Assembly (NCBI GenBank): GCA_963752915.1
Contig: CAVVZZ010000015.1
Coordinates: 248,001 to 312,000, forward strand
Direction of reading: 5' to 3'
Source: DATJPR01 sp963752915
GTDB taxonomy: Bacteria > Bacteroidota > Ignavibacteria > UBA10030 > UBA6906
Length of the DNA stretch: 64,000 nt
Shown here: positions 26,670-35,193 of the stretch, piece after piece
How positions within the stretch are numbered: the first letter of the stretch is position 1
Layout of the letters: each line of letters begins with the position of its first letter
Program-made: the position numbers and the translations under genes
Notes under the pieces: model-generated
Told to the model about the DNA's origin: nothing
Databases searched by the model: none
What the model saw: the letters and a program-made list of their open reading frames with translations, nothing else

Positions 26670-27764
26670 TTACGGACGATAATCGCTGTCGTAGAACATG
26701 TCAAGCTGGGGAGGAATATTCCCCGCAAATTTTCCGGTATCGAGCTTCTCCCGCGGTTCTGCCAGGCCGAATTTCCGGGATGTCAGGGCGAAGAGGTCCT
26801 CGATCACGTTCGCGATGTTGCCTTCACCACGCATGCGTCTGCCGAACCTACTGTCGGCAAGCGATCCCGCATGGAGCTCGCGCACGCGTTCGAGAACCTT
26901 CCTGGCCCGATCCGGGACGATCTGGTTGATCCAGGACGTGAAGAGGCCCTCCACTGCTCCGGGGAGCCGGAGAACCGAGTAGGTTGCGCTGGAGGCGCCG
27001 TGATTCGCGGCTTCCCGGAGGATCGACGGGATCTCCTCGTCTGTAAGTCCCGGGATTACCGGCGCAATCGAGACACTGGTCGGGACGCCGGCTTCAGCAA
27101 GCATCCGGACAGCTTCCAGCCGGCGTCGCGGGGTGGATGTCCGCGGCTCCATGGCTCTGGCCAGCGATTCGTCAAGGGTGGTGATCGAAAGTGTGACGTG
27201 AACGAGATGCTCCCGGGCGAGCGATGCGAGGAAATCGAGATCGCGAGTCACCATTTCATTCTTGGTGATCACGGCGACAGGGTTGCGCACATCGAGGAAG
27301 ACCTCAAGACACTTTCGCGTCAACTGAAGGACGCGCTCCACAGGTTGATAGCAATCGGTGTTCCCGCACATCTCGACCACCTGGGGGACCCACGTCTTCG
27401 CAAGCAGCTCGTGTCGCAGGAGTGCCGGTGCATTCCGCTTCACCATGATCCGCGATTCGAAATCCAGTCCGGCCGAAAAGCCGAGATACTCATGCGAAGG
27501 TCGTGCGTAGCAGTAAACACACCCGTGCTCGCACCCGCGGTAGGGATTGACGCTGAAGGTGAAGGGGATGTCAGGGCTGTCATTCTTCGCAAGAATGCTC
27601 TTCGACGTGTCGTCGAAGAACAGGGTCTTTACCGGAGGCCGTTCGTCCTCGTAGGGGACGTCGACGTCGAAGGGCTCCGCGTGGAACTGCGCAAACCGGT
27701 TCGGAGGATTATCTGCGGCGCCGCGGCCTTTTTCCATGACTTCCCCTGCTCGATCCGTACACAT
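26670..27764 (-). CDS. Radical SAM protein of the PA0069/Rv2578c family
   Basis: Approx. 364-aa radical SAM protein. The [4Fe-4S] motif is GCEHGCVYCYARPSHEYLG near residue 80, preceded by FTFSVNPYRGC; ITKNEMVTRDLDFL and VSIAPVIPGLTDEEIP are typical of this COG1533-type family, related to spore photoproduct lyase-like SplB proteins. The biochemical role of the family is not established. Start MCTDRAG at 27764 has GGGAG 6 nt upstream; MEKGRGAA at 27737 also has a plausible site. It overlaps the 3' end of pheA by 56 bp (or 29 bp), so the two are co-transcribed. Confidence 0.83.
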   Translation of the reverse strand: MCTDRAGEVMEKGRGAADNPPNRFAQFHAEPFDVDVPYEDERPPVKTLFFDDTSKSILAKNDSPDIPFTFSVNPYRGCEHGCVYCYARPSHEYLGFSAGLDFESRIMVKRNAPALLRHELLAKTWVPQVVEMCGNTDCYQPVERVLQLTRKCLEVFLDVRNPVAVITKNEMVTRDLDFLASLAREHLVHVTLSITTLDESLARAMEPRTSTPRRRLEAVRMLAEAGVPTSVSIAPVIPGLTDEEIPSILREAANHGASSATYSVLRLPGAVEGLFTSWINQIVPDRARKVLERVRELHAGSLADSRFGRRMRGEGNIANVIEDLFALTSRKFGLAEPREKLDTGKFAGNIPPQLDMFYDSDYRP

Positions 27765-28590
27765 TGCCAGCTCCCATGGGATAGGCGCCGAGCAATCGAT
27801 ATTCCGAGACGACTTCCTGAAGATGGGCGAGGGCGTTCGCGACCCGCTTCTCGCCGGGGTTGCCGGCCAGGTCGACGTAGAAAAGATATTCAAACGGCGA
27901 GCGCGGGTCCGGCCTCGACTCGATTTTCAGAAGATCGATGTCTCGCAAAGAGAAAACACCGAGAATGCGGAAGAGGATCCCGGGGATGTTTTTTGCCGGG
28001 CGGAAGGCGAGGCTGCATTTTGCCGCCGCACCGCGGTGAAGAGGAGATGGTTTTCCCGCCACCGCCAGGAAACGGGTATAATTGTCTGAAGTGTTTTCCA
28101 CATGCATCCGCAGAATCTCCAGCCCGTACAATTCCGCTGCGTGAGGTGCGGCGAGCGCTCCGACCTGAGGAAGGTGCTCGCGTGCCACGGATTCTGCCGC
28201 TCCGGCAGTGTCGAAGAACGCTTCCGGCTCAATCCGCGGATGTTGCCGGAAAAACTTGCTGCACTGGGCGAGTGCCTGTGGATGCGATCGCACGCGAAGG
28301 AGCTTCTTCAGCGATGCGCCCGGAGTCGCCATCAGCGCATGGACGATTCGGAGGTGTGACTCGCCAACGATGTGCAGGGGGTGGGTCAGGAGGAGATCGT
28401 AATTCTGGTGAATGCTTCCGGCAAGGGAGTTCTCGATCGGGATGATCCCGTAGTCGGCTTTCCCTTTCCCGACTGCATCAAAAACGTCTTCAAACCGGGG
28501 ACATGGAACAGTGGTGATCGACTTTCCGAACATTATCATGGCGGCGACTTCGCTGTTTGCGCCATGGACACCCTGGAAGGCGGCTTTCAT
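27709..28590 (-). CDS. pheA: Prephenate dehydratase
   Basis: 293-aa monofunctional prephenate dehydratase (prephenate to phenylpyruvate, Phe synthesis). Catalytic domain: AAFQGVHGANSE, YGIIPIENSLAGSI, and the catalytic Thr in TSDNYTRFLAVA. C-terminal ACT domain with GILFRILGVFSLRDIDLLKI followed by ESRP, the Phe-binding motif, so feedback inhibition by Phe is expected. Start MKAAFQG at 28590 is preferred over an ATG 15 nt upstream by family alignment. The C-terminal 25 residues (GSSRGSHGKRPRRRR) are an unusual basic tail produced where the gene runs into its downstream neighbour. Divergent from argF. Confidence 0.93.
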   Translation of the reverse strand: MKAAFQGVHGANSEVAAMIMFGKSITTVPCPRFEDVFDAVGKGKADYGIIPIENSLAGSIHQNYDLLLTHPLHIVGESHLRIVHALMATPGASLKKLLRVRSHPQALAQCSKFFRQHPRIEPEAFFDTAGAAESVAREHLPQVGALAAPHAAELYGLEILRMHVENTSDNYTRFLAVAGKPSPLHRGAAAKCSLAFRPAKNIPGILFRILGVFSLRDIDLLKIESRPDPRSPFEYLFYVDLAGNPGEKRVANALAHLQEVVSEYRLLGAYPMGAGNVYGSSRGSHGKRPRRRR

Positions 28591-28616
28591 GCGGGAGTTT
28601 CCCAACCTTGATTTGC

Positions 28617-28702
28617 GTTTAAACTTTTTAAACTTCGTATTTCTTAAACTTAAGAAATAATCCTCAAAAATAACTCGAAATCAAGGTTTAAATCACTTAA
28701 AC
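28617..28702. promoter_or_regulatory. Cluster of palindromes with TTAAAC half-sites (putative operator)
   Basis: The AT-rich gap between divergent pheA and argF holds three inverted repeats. Two share the consensus GTTTAA-N5-TTAAAC (28617-28633 and 28686-28702). Between them lies a perfect 10-bp-arm palindrome with a 2-nt spacer (28638-28659) that contains TTAAAC. Spacing and symmetry suggest a dimeric repressor site. It does not match the ArgR box consensus. Confidence 0.55.
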
Positions 28703-28801
28703 TATATGTAGGTTCGGCATACAAATTGAACATCGGGGAGCAGATTCTCTCCGATCTTCACATCGACCAAGATTCTTCCTCAATCCTCAAGGAGACCACA
28801 G

Positions 28802-29752
28802 GTGAAGAAAGAACCCCGGAGATCGTCGTCGCTCAAAGGACGCGATCTTCTCTCGATTGATGATCTTTCCTCCAGCCAACTCTCGCTGCTTTTCCGACGT
28901 GCGGCCGACATCAAGGCTCATCCCAAAAAGTACCGGTCGGCGCTCAGCGGGAAGTTCATGGCATTGATCTTCGAAAAGCAGTCATTGCGCACGCGGACGA
29001 CTTTCACGGTTGGGATCTCCCAACTCGGAGGCGATTCATTGACTCTGACCCCGGCCGACATCAGCCTCGGGAAGAGGGAATCGGTTTATGATGTCGCGAA
29101 GAATCTCGAACGCATGGTTGACGGAATCATGATCAGGACGTTCGGACACGAAATCTGCACATCGCTTGCCGGATATGCGTCGATTCCGGTCATCAACGGC
29201 CTTACGGACTACGAACATCCCTGCCAGGCCCTCGCCGATTTCCTCACGTTGATCGAGCTGAAGAAGAACCTGAAGAAAGCCAAGCTCTCTTATGTGGGTG
29301 ACGGGAACAATGTAACCCACTCTCTCATGCTCACTGCCGCGAAGCTGGGAGCAACAATGATGATCGGGACGCCGGAGGGGTATCGGCCTTCGGCCGCTGT
29401 GGTGGATCGCGCGACAGCGCTGGCGGCGGAAAGCGGAGGAAAGATCAGCTGGACGAGTGATCCCGCGGAAGCTGTTCGCGACGCCGACATGGTGTACACC
29501 GACACATGGACGAGCATGGGTCAGGAAGCGGAGGCGGAGGTCCGTCGCAGAGTGTTTGCTCCATATCAAGTCAACCGTGCGCTCTTCTCCCTCGCGAAGC
29601 CCAATGCGGCGTTCATGCATTGCCTTCCGGCTCACCGGAATGAAGAAGTCAAGGATGAGATCATTGACAGCAAGAACTCCGTCGTTTTCCAGCAGGCAGA
29701 GAACCGGTTGCATGCCCAGAAGGCAGTGATGCTTGAATTGTTGAGGGATTGA
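28802..29752 (+). CDS. argF: Ornithine carbamoyltransferase
   Basis: 316-aa carbamoyltransferase. The carbamoyl-phosphate site is SLRTR (61-65) in place of the commoner STRTR, with HPCQ at 139-142; the ornithine side has DxxxSMGQE (234-242) and HCLPAHR (273-279). All of these identify an ornithine rather than aspartate, N-acetylornithine or YgeW-type enzyme. GTG start at 28802 with AAGGAG 7-8 nt upstream. It overlaps the carbamate kinase start by 1 bp (TGATG). No arginine deiminase or carAB lies nearby, so whether it makes citrulline for arginine or runs in reverse with carbamate kinase is open (argF versus arcB). Confidence 0.93.
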   Translation: MKKEPRRSSSLKGRDLLSIDDLSSSQLSLLFRRAADIKAHPKKYRSALSGKFMALIFEKQSLRTRTTFTVGISQLGGDSLTLTPADISLGKRESVYDVAKNLERMVDGIMIRTFGHEICTSLAGYASIPVINGLTDYEHPCQALADFLTLIELKKNLKKAKLSYVGDGNNVTHSLMLTAAKLGATMMIGTPEGYRPSAAVVDRATALAAESGGKISWTSDPAEAVRDADMVYTDTWTSMGQEAEAEVRRRVFAPYQVNRALFSLAKPNAAFMHCLPAHRNEEVKDEIIDSKNSVVFQQAENRLHAQKAVMLELLRD

Positions 29753-30705
29753 TGCCGAAGTCCGACCTGATCCTCGTGGCTGTGGGGGGCAACGCACTCA
29801 TCCGCGCGGGCCAGAATGGGAATGCGCAGGAACAGTTTGAAAATGCCGTGGAGACCGCTGCGGCTGTTGTCCGGCTTCTCCGTGCGGGGTACAGGGTTGT
29901 GCTTTCGCACGGCAACGGGCCTCAAGTTGGCGCCCAGTTGACGCGGTCTGAGCTTGCCGCGGCGCACGCATACCGATTGCCCCTTGACTGTTGCGTGGCC
30001 GACACCCAGGGGGAAATCGGGTACGTGCTCCAATATGCCATGTGGCAGATGATGCAGGTCGAGGGACTCAAGACGCCGGTCGTCTCGCTTATTACCCAGG
30101 TCCTGGTTGACTCGCATGACCCCGCGTTCCAGAATCCGACAAAACCGATCGGCCCGTTTTATACAAAGGAAGTGGCAGAACGGTACCGGGACCTTTTCGG
30201 TTGGTCGATTGCGGAAGACGCCTCGCGGGGATACCGCAGAGTTGTTCCGTCACCCGAACCGATCGCGATTGTCGAAATCGAAGCGATCAGGGCGTGCGTT
30301 GACCGCGGTCTGGTCGTCATTGCTGCGGGTGGGGGAGGGATTCCCGTGTTCAATGACCACGATCTGACCAAGGGTGTCGAGGCGGTGATCGACAAGGATC
30401 ACACGTCGGCGATCCTCGCCCGGCAACTGGACGCGAAGATCTTCGTCATCTGTACGGACGTCGATCGTGTATCGCTTGACTATGGAAAGATGACGCAGCG
30501 TCCCCTTGACCGGATGACCGTCAGCGAATGCCGGCGGTATCTTTCGCAGCATCAGTTTTCTCCCGGGAGTATGGGCCCGAAAGTCGCAGCCGCCATTAAG
30601 TTCGTCGAGAAAGGCGGCGAGGCAGCGATTATCACTGATCACCAGCACTTGATGGATGCCGTCGAAGGGAACGGTGGTACACGCATCGAGGCAGACGACG
30701 CATAG
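29752..30705 (+). CDS. arcC: Carbamate kinase
   Basis: 317-aa amino-acid-kinase-fold carbamate kinase (carbamoyl phosphate + ADP = ATP + carbamate). Motifs: VAVGGNALIRAGQNG at the N-terminus, VLSHGNGPQVGAQLTR, QGEIGYVLQ, FYTKEVAERY, and VIAAGGGGIPV; a C-terminal SPGSMGPKVAAAIKFV is present. The start codon overlaps the argF stop, so synthesis is coupled. Next to ornithine carbamoyltransferase, it either harvests ATP from citrulline breakdown or supplies carbamoyl phosphate. Confidence 0.95.
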   Translation: MPKSDLILVAVGGNALIRAGQNGNAQEQFENAVETAAAVVRLLRAGYRVVLSHGNGPQVGAQLTRSELAAAHAYRLPLDCCVADTQGEIGYVLQYAMWQMMQVEGLKTPVVSLITQVLVDSHDPAFQNPTKPIGPFYTKEVAERYRDLFGWSIAEDASRGYRRVVPSPEPIAIVEIEAIRACVDRGLVVIAAGGGGIPVFNDHDLTKGVEAVIDKDHTSAILARQLDAKIFVICTDVDRVSLDYGKMTQRPLDRMTVSECRRYLSQHQFSPGSMGPKVAAAIKFVEKGGEAAIITDHQHLMDAVEGNGGTRIEADDA

Positions 30706-30792
30706 CAGAAAAAATCCAAACCCCGCCGGGAAGCGCTTTGCCCCAGACGGAAAAAAGGTCCTTCAACTCACTCTACTAAACTCTACTCTCGC

Positions 30793-32142
30793 ATGGTTCG
30801 AACTCGAGTCATCATCATGGGCGCCGCTGGAAGGGACTTCCACAATTTCAACACAGTCTTCCGCGGGAACAGACGGTACCAGGTCGTCGCTTTTACCGCG
30901 ACACAGATCCCGAATATCGCGGGCCGGCGGTACCCCGCAAAGCTCGCAGGCCCTCTTTACCCCAAAGGGATACCGATATTCCCGGAGGCAGAGCTTCCCT
31001 CCCTCATCAAGAAATTCGATGCCGAAGAAGTGATCTTCTCCTACTCGGATGTGTCGAATCAGTACGTCATGGAGAAGGCAACACTGGTCAACGCTTGCGG
31101 CGCGGAGTTCACCCTCCTCGGGGCGCAGGAGACCATGCTGCGGTCGTCCGTCCCGGTGATTGCCGTGGTCGCGGTCCGGACCGGTGCCGGGAAGAGCCAG
31201 ACATCGCGGCGCGTCTGCTCGTATCTCCGGAGCAGCGGGCTCAGGGTCGTCGCTGTCCGTCATCCCATGCCGTATGGCGATCTTGTGAAGCAACGCGTTC
31301 AGCGGTACGCAACGCTTGACGACCTGCAGAAGCACCACTGCACGGTCGAAGAAATGGAAGAGTACGAACCGCACATTGTCGAAGGGGGCGTGATCTACGC
31401 CGGAGTCGACTATGGCGCGATCCTCCGTCTTGCTCAGAAGGAGGCCGACGTCATCATCTGGGATGGTGGGAACAATGATACGTCGTTCTATGCGCCGGAC
31501 CTCACCATCACGGTTGCCGACCCCCACCGGCCGGGGCATGAGCTTCAGTATTATCCGGGTGCGACCAATGTGCGTCTCGCCGACGTGGTCGTCGTCAACA
31601 AAGTCGACAGCGCGACTGCGGCGAATGTCGACACCGTCGTCTCGAACGTCAAGCGCGTGAACCCCGGCGCGCGTGTGATTCTCGCAACCTCGCCGATCAC
31701 GGTCGACGACCCGCTTGTCATCAAAGGAAAGCGCGTCCTCGTGATCGAAGATGGTCCGACGTTGACGCATGGCGAGATGCAGTTCGGCGCGGGGATCCTT
31801 GCAGCCCGCCAGTTTGGCGCCGCAGAGATCATCGATCCGCGTCCCTACGCCGTCCGCACTATTGCGGAAACATACGCAAAGTATCCGCGGACCGGGACGC
31901 TTCTGCCGGCCATGGGGTACGGCGGTGAGCAGCTGAAAGATCTCGAAGAGACGATCAATCAGGTTCCGTGCGACGCGGTCATCATCGGGACCCCGATCGA
32001 TCTCCGGAGGATCGTCCGCATCACGAAGCCCTCCACCAGAGTGCAATATACGCTGGCGGAACAGACGAAGCCCGACCTTGCCGATATCCTTGATGCGTTC
32101 GTGAAGAAAGAGGTCTCCGGCCGACGCAAGAAACAACGGTAA
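30793..32142 (+). CDS. Cyclic 2,3-diphosphoglycerate synthetase-like GTPase (COG2403)
   Basis: 449 aa. An N-terminal Rossmann-like domain (VIIMGAAGRDFHNFNTVF, then AEEVIFSYSDVSNQYVMEKA) precedes a P-loop NTPase domain with Walker A VRTGAGKSQTSRRV near residue 130, IIWDGGNNDTSF and a base-recognition NKVD in VVVVNKVDSA. This is the architecture of cyclic 2,3-diphosphoglycerate synthetase of thermophilic methanogens and its uncharacterised bacterial homologues. The substrate in bacteria is unknown, so the name is by homology only. It lies 87 bp after arcC on the same strand with no terminator between, so it is probably part of the argF-arcC transcript. ATG 30793. Confidence 0.8.
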   Translation: MVRTRVIIMGAAGRDFHNFNTVFRGNRRYQVVAFTATQIPNIAGRRYPAKLAGPLYPKGIPIFPEAELPSLIKKFDAEEVIFSYSDVSNQYVMEKATLVNACGAEFTLLGAQETMLRSSVPVIAVVAVRTGAGKSQTSRRVCSYLRSSGLRVVAVRHPMPYGDLVKQRVQRYATLDDLQKHHCTVEEMEEYEPHIVEGGVIYAGVDYGAILRLAQKEADVIIWDGGNNDTSFYAPDLTITVADPHRPGHELQYYPGATNVRLADVVVVNKVDSATAANVDTVVSNVKRVNPGARVILATSPITVDDPLVIKGKRVLVIEDGPTLTHGEMQFGAGILAARQFGAAEIIDPRPYAVRTIAETYAKYPRTGTLLPAMGYGGEQLKDLEETINQVPCDAVIIGTPIDLRRIVRITKPSTRVQYTLAEQTKPDLADILDAFVKKEVSGRRKKQR

Positions 32143-32218
32143 CTGCTCGGAGCCCTCGCAGCGATTGAGTCTGAGAGGAGGATTTGGTATATTCAAAATC
32201 TCTGAGACTCTGCCCACT

Positions 32219-33772
32219 ATGGCTCATCCGGAAACCGTTCTTATTCTTGATTATGGTTCGCAGTACTCCCAGTTGATCGCCCGGCGTGTGCGAGAGCTGG
32301 GGGTCTATTCCGAACTCCATCCGTTCTCACTTTCTCCGGAACGCATCCGCGAAATCTCACCGAGAGGGATCATCCTTTCAGGAAGTCCGTACAGTTCGTA
32401 CGAGGCCAACGCCCCGATATCCTCCCCCGCGATTTTTGACCTCGGCATTCCCGTTCTCGGCATCTGCTATGGACTGCAATTGATGGCATTCCAGCTTGAG
32501 GGCGAAGTGGACAAGGCTGCTCGCCGGGAGTACGGCAGCGCACAGCTGACAGTCGAAGATACCTCCGACCTCTTTGCCGGCTTTGATGGGAATAGCCACG
32601 AGACGCTCACAGTCTGGATGAGCCACGGCGATCACCTCACAGCAATCCCCAAAGGCTTTGAGCCCATTGCCCATACGTCGAACGCGCCGATTTGCGCGAT
32701 CCGGAACAAGGCAAGGCGGTTGTACGGCGTCCAGTTCCACCCTGAAGTCGTCCATACTCCCAGAGGGAAGGAAGTTCTCAGGAATTTTCTCTACGGCATC
32801 TGTGGGTGCAAGGGGGGATGGAGCGCAACATCGTTTGTCGAGAACACCGTCGAACAGATCGCCAGAACGGTGGGCGGCGGAAAAGTCCTCTGCGCGCTCA
32901 GCGGCGGCGTTGACTCCGCAGTGGCGGCAGTCCTCCTGCACAAGGCGGTCGGCGACAGCCTGTTCTGTATCCACATCAACAACGGTCTCATGCGGAAAGG
33001 GGAATCGGAACAGGTTGTTGAAACGTTCCGTTCCACCTTCCACATGAATCTCGAATACGTTGATGCGACGGATCTATTCCTGGACGAGCTCTTCGGCGTC
33101 ACGGATCCCGAGCAGAAACGGAAGATCATCGGCCGACTGTTCATTGAGGTCTTCGAACGGGAGGCACGCAAGATCGGGAAAGTCGATTTCCTTGCGCAAG
33201 GGACGCTGTACCCCGACGTCATCGAATCGACGTCGTTCCGTGGTCCCTCGGTGACCATCAAGTCGCATCACAATGTCGGCGGGCTTCCCGAACGGATGCA
33301 CCTCCGGCTCATCGAGCCGTTCCGCGAGCTCTTCAAAGACGAAGTCCGTGAAGTCGGCAAGACTCTCGGAATACCGGAGGCGCTAATCTGGCGACATCCA
33401 TTCCCCGGCCCCGGTCTCGCCGTGCGCATACTCGGTCCGATTACGCGCGACCGGCTCAACCTCCTGCGGCAGGCGGATGCCATTCTGATTGAAGAGATCC
33501 AGGCCGCCGGTCTGTATCGCGACATCTGGCAATGTTTCGCCGTGCTTCTTCCCGTGCAATCGGTCGGCGTGATGGGCGATGACCGCACGTACGAGTATAC
33601 TGCCGCCATCAGGGCGGTCGCGAGCGTGGATGGCATGACCGCCGACTGGTATCACATCCCACATGATGTGCTGGCGCGGATTTCATCGCGCATTACGAAC
33701 GAGGTGCGGGGGATCAACCGCATCGTGTATGATATCAGTTCGAAGCCGCCGGCGACGATTGAGTGGGAGTAA
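32219..33772 (+). CDS. guaA: GMP synthase (glutamine-hydrolysing)
   Basis: 517-aa GuaA converting XMP to GMP. Class I amidotransferase domain with the nucleophile Cys in GICYGLQLMA and catalytic His in GVQFHPEVVHT; ATP-pyrophosphatase domain with LSGGVDSAVAAVLL; C-terminal dimerisation domain ending in KPPATIEWE. Start MAHPETVLILDYGSQ at 32219 follows family alignment; no strong ribosome binding site is seen. Seventy-six bp after the cDPGS-like gene. Confidence 0.98.
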   Translation: MAHPETVLILDYGSQYSQLIARRVRELGVYSELHPFSLSPERIREISPRGIILSGSPYSSYEANAPISSPAIFDLGIPVLGICYGLQLMAFQLEGEVDKAARREYGSAQLTVEDTSDLFAGFDGNSHETLTVWMSHGDHLTAIPKGFEPIAHTSNAPICAIRNKARRLYGVQFHPEVVHTPRGKEVLRNFLYGICGCKGGWSATSFVENTVEQIARTVGGGKVLCALSGGVDSAVAAVLLHKAVGDSLFCIHINNGLMRKGESEQVVETFRSTFHMNLEYVDATDLFLDELFGVTDPEQKRKIIGRLFIEVFEREARKIGKVDFLAQGTLYPDVIESTSFRGPSVTIKSHHNVGGLPERMHLRLIEPFRELFKDEVREVGKTLGIPEALIWRHPFPGPGLAVRILGPITRDRLNLLRQADAILIEEIQAAGLYRDIWQCFAVLLPVQSVGVMGDDRTYEYTAAIRAVASVDGMTADWYHIPHDVLARISSRITNEVRGINRIVYDISSKPPATIEWE

Positions 33773-33811
33773 GGCGGTGCAACGGCGTAAGGACGCACCC
33801 TCGGCCACCTT

Positions 33812-34645
33812 GTGAAAAAATACTTCTCGTTTGTCAAGATCGAACATACGCTGTTTTCGCTCCCGCTCATTTATAGCGGCGTGCTTCTGGGCACGAAGGG
33901 ATCAACCCCTTCGGTGAAGGTCCTGTTTCTTGTCCTCGCAGCGGCAACCGGGGCCCGGACCATTGCCTTCTCGCTGAATAGGATCATCGACCGGCATATT
34001 GATGCCAGGAATCCCCGGACATCGGTTCGGGACCTCCCGGCCGGTCGCATGTCATTGAGCGAAGCGCTCTGGGTGCTTATCGCCGGAGGGTTGCTCTATT
34101 TCGGCTCCGCGTGGTACCTTTCCGACTTCTGCTTTACGCTCTCTCCGATTCCCCTTGCCGTCTTCATCATCTATCCGACGATGAAGCGATATACGCCGCT
34201 CGCGCATTTTGGCGTCGGCCTCGGACTTGCCATGGGGCCGCTCGGGGGCTGGTTCGCCGTGTCGCCGTCGATCCAGAACATGACCATCCCCATTCTTCTC
34301 AGTCTCTTCACGCTGTTCTGGGTTGCGGGGTTTGACATCATCTACTCCACGCTGGACGAGGAATTCGACAGGAAGGAGAACCTCTATTCGTTTCCTTCCC
34401 GGTTCGGCAGGGACAAGGCCCTCCAATTCTCCGGCGTGTTTCATGCAGTAGCATTTGTCCTGTTGGCAATCCTCTTCTTCTATTCGATCCTCTCTCTTCT
34501 TGCGCTCCCTCTTCTTGTGCTTACCGGCATTCTCCTGTTCCTTGAGCAGAAGAAGGCGTCGGATGTCGAGCTTGCATTCTTCACAATCAACGCCGTTGCG
34601 GGATTTTCCGTCTTCTTTATGATCCTCGTCGGGGAGCTTACGTGA
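33812..34645 (+). CDS. UbiA-family prenyltransferase for futalosine-derived menaquinone (MqnP-like)
   Basis: 277-aa polytopic membrane prenyltransferase with about eight or nine hydrophobic segments. The two Asp-rich sites are LNRIIDRHIDARNPRT (NxxxDxxxD, near residue 58) and DIIYSTLDEEFDRKEN (near residue 175). In the futalosine pathway a UbiA homologue attaches the polyprenyl tail to 1,4-dihydroxy-6-naphthoate; its place directly before ubiX, ubiD and mqn genes supports that role over ubiquinone or heme O synthesis. GTG start at 33812 with a weak ribosome binding site. GTGA overlap with ubiX. Confidence 0.88.
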   Translation: MKKYFSFVKIEHTLFSLPLIYSGVLLGTKGSTPSVKVLFLVLAAATGARTIAFSLNRIIDRHIDARNPRTSVRDLPAGRMSLSEALWVLIAGGLLYFGSAWYLSDFCFTLSPIPLAVFIIYPTMKRYTPLAHFGVGLGLAMGPLGGWFAVSPSIQNMTIPILLSLFTLFWVAGFDIIYSTLDEEFDRKENLYSFPSRFGRDKALQFSGVFHAVAFVLLAILFFYSILSLLALPLLVLTGILLFLEQKKASDVELAFFTINAVAGFSVFFMILVGELT

Positions 34646-35193
34646 AGATCGTCGTGGGTATTACCGGGTCATCCGGCGCGGCATACGCGCTCGACTTTCT
34701 GAAGAAATGCTCCCATCGGAAGTTCCTCATTGTGAGTGATTGGGGAAAAGTCCTGCTCCGGGACGAACTCGGCATCGGCGAGAAAGACCTCAAGCCGCAT
34801 GTCGCGAGGCAATTTTCCGACGACGATTTGACTGCGCCGCCGGCTTCGGGGTCGAACAGGTTCGACGCGCTCGTCGTCATACCCGCATCCACGTCAACAA
34901 TCGGCAAAATCGCCTCGGGGATCGGCGATACGCTGATCACGCGTGCCGCACAGGTGTGTCTGAAAGAACGCTACAAGCTGATCCTCTGCGTTCGCGAGAC
35001 GCCGTTGTCAACTCTGACCCTGGAACAGTGCGCGAGACTTTCGGGGTACGGTGCGACGATCATGCCGATCTCTCCTCCGCTCTATCACGTACCGAAAACC
35101 GTCGACGACTACATCGGCGCATTCACCGACAAAGTCCTCTCGCAACTGGAGGGCGAACAAGGGAAAGGGTGGCGACGTGAGGAGTTCCTCTGA
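34642..35193 (+). CDS. ubiX: UbiX-family flavin prenyltransferase
   Basis: 183-aa flavin prenyltransferase making prenyl-FMN, the cofactor of UbiD decarboxylases. Start VGITGSSGAAYALDFLKK; the Ser/Thr-rich flavin loop ASTSTIGKIASGIGDTLITRAA and the ARETPLS-type motif VRETPLSTL are present. GTG start at 34642 overlaps the ubiA stop; the 3' end overlaps the GTG start of ubiD by 17 bp. Tight clustering with its client enzyme is strong context. Confidence 0.94.
   Translation: MKIVVGITGSSGAAYALDFLKKCSHRKFLIVSDWGKVLLRDELGIGEKDLKPHVARQFSDDDLTAPPASGSNRFDALVVIPASTSTIGKIASGIGDTLITRAAQVCLKERYKLILCVRETPLSTLTLEQCARLSGYGATIMPISPPLYHVPKTVDDYIGAFTDKVLSQLEGEQGKGWRREEFL

Noticed and set aside
28606..28801. 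ArgR operator
   Set aside because: The palindromes do not contain the TGAAT/ATTCA half-sites of ArgR boxes.
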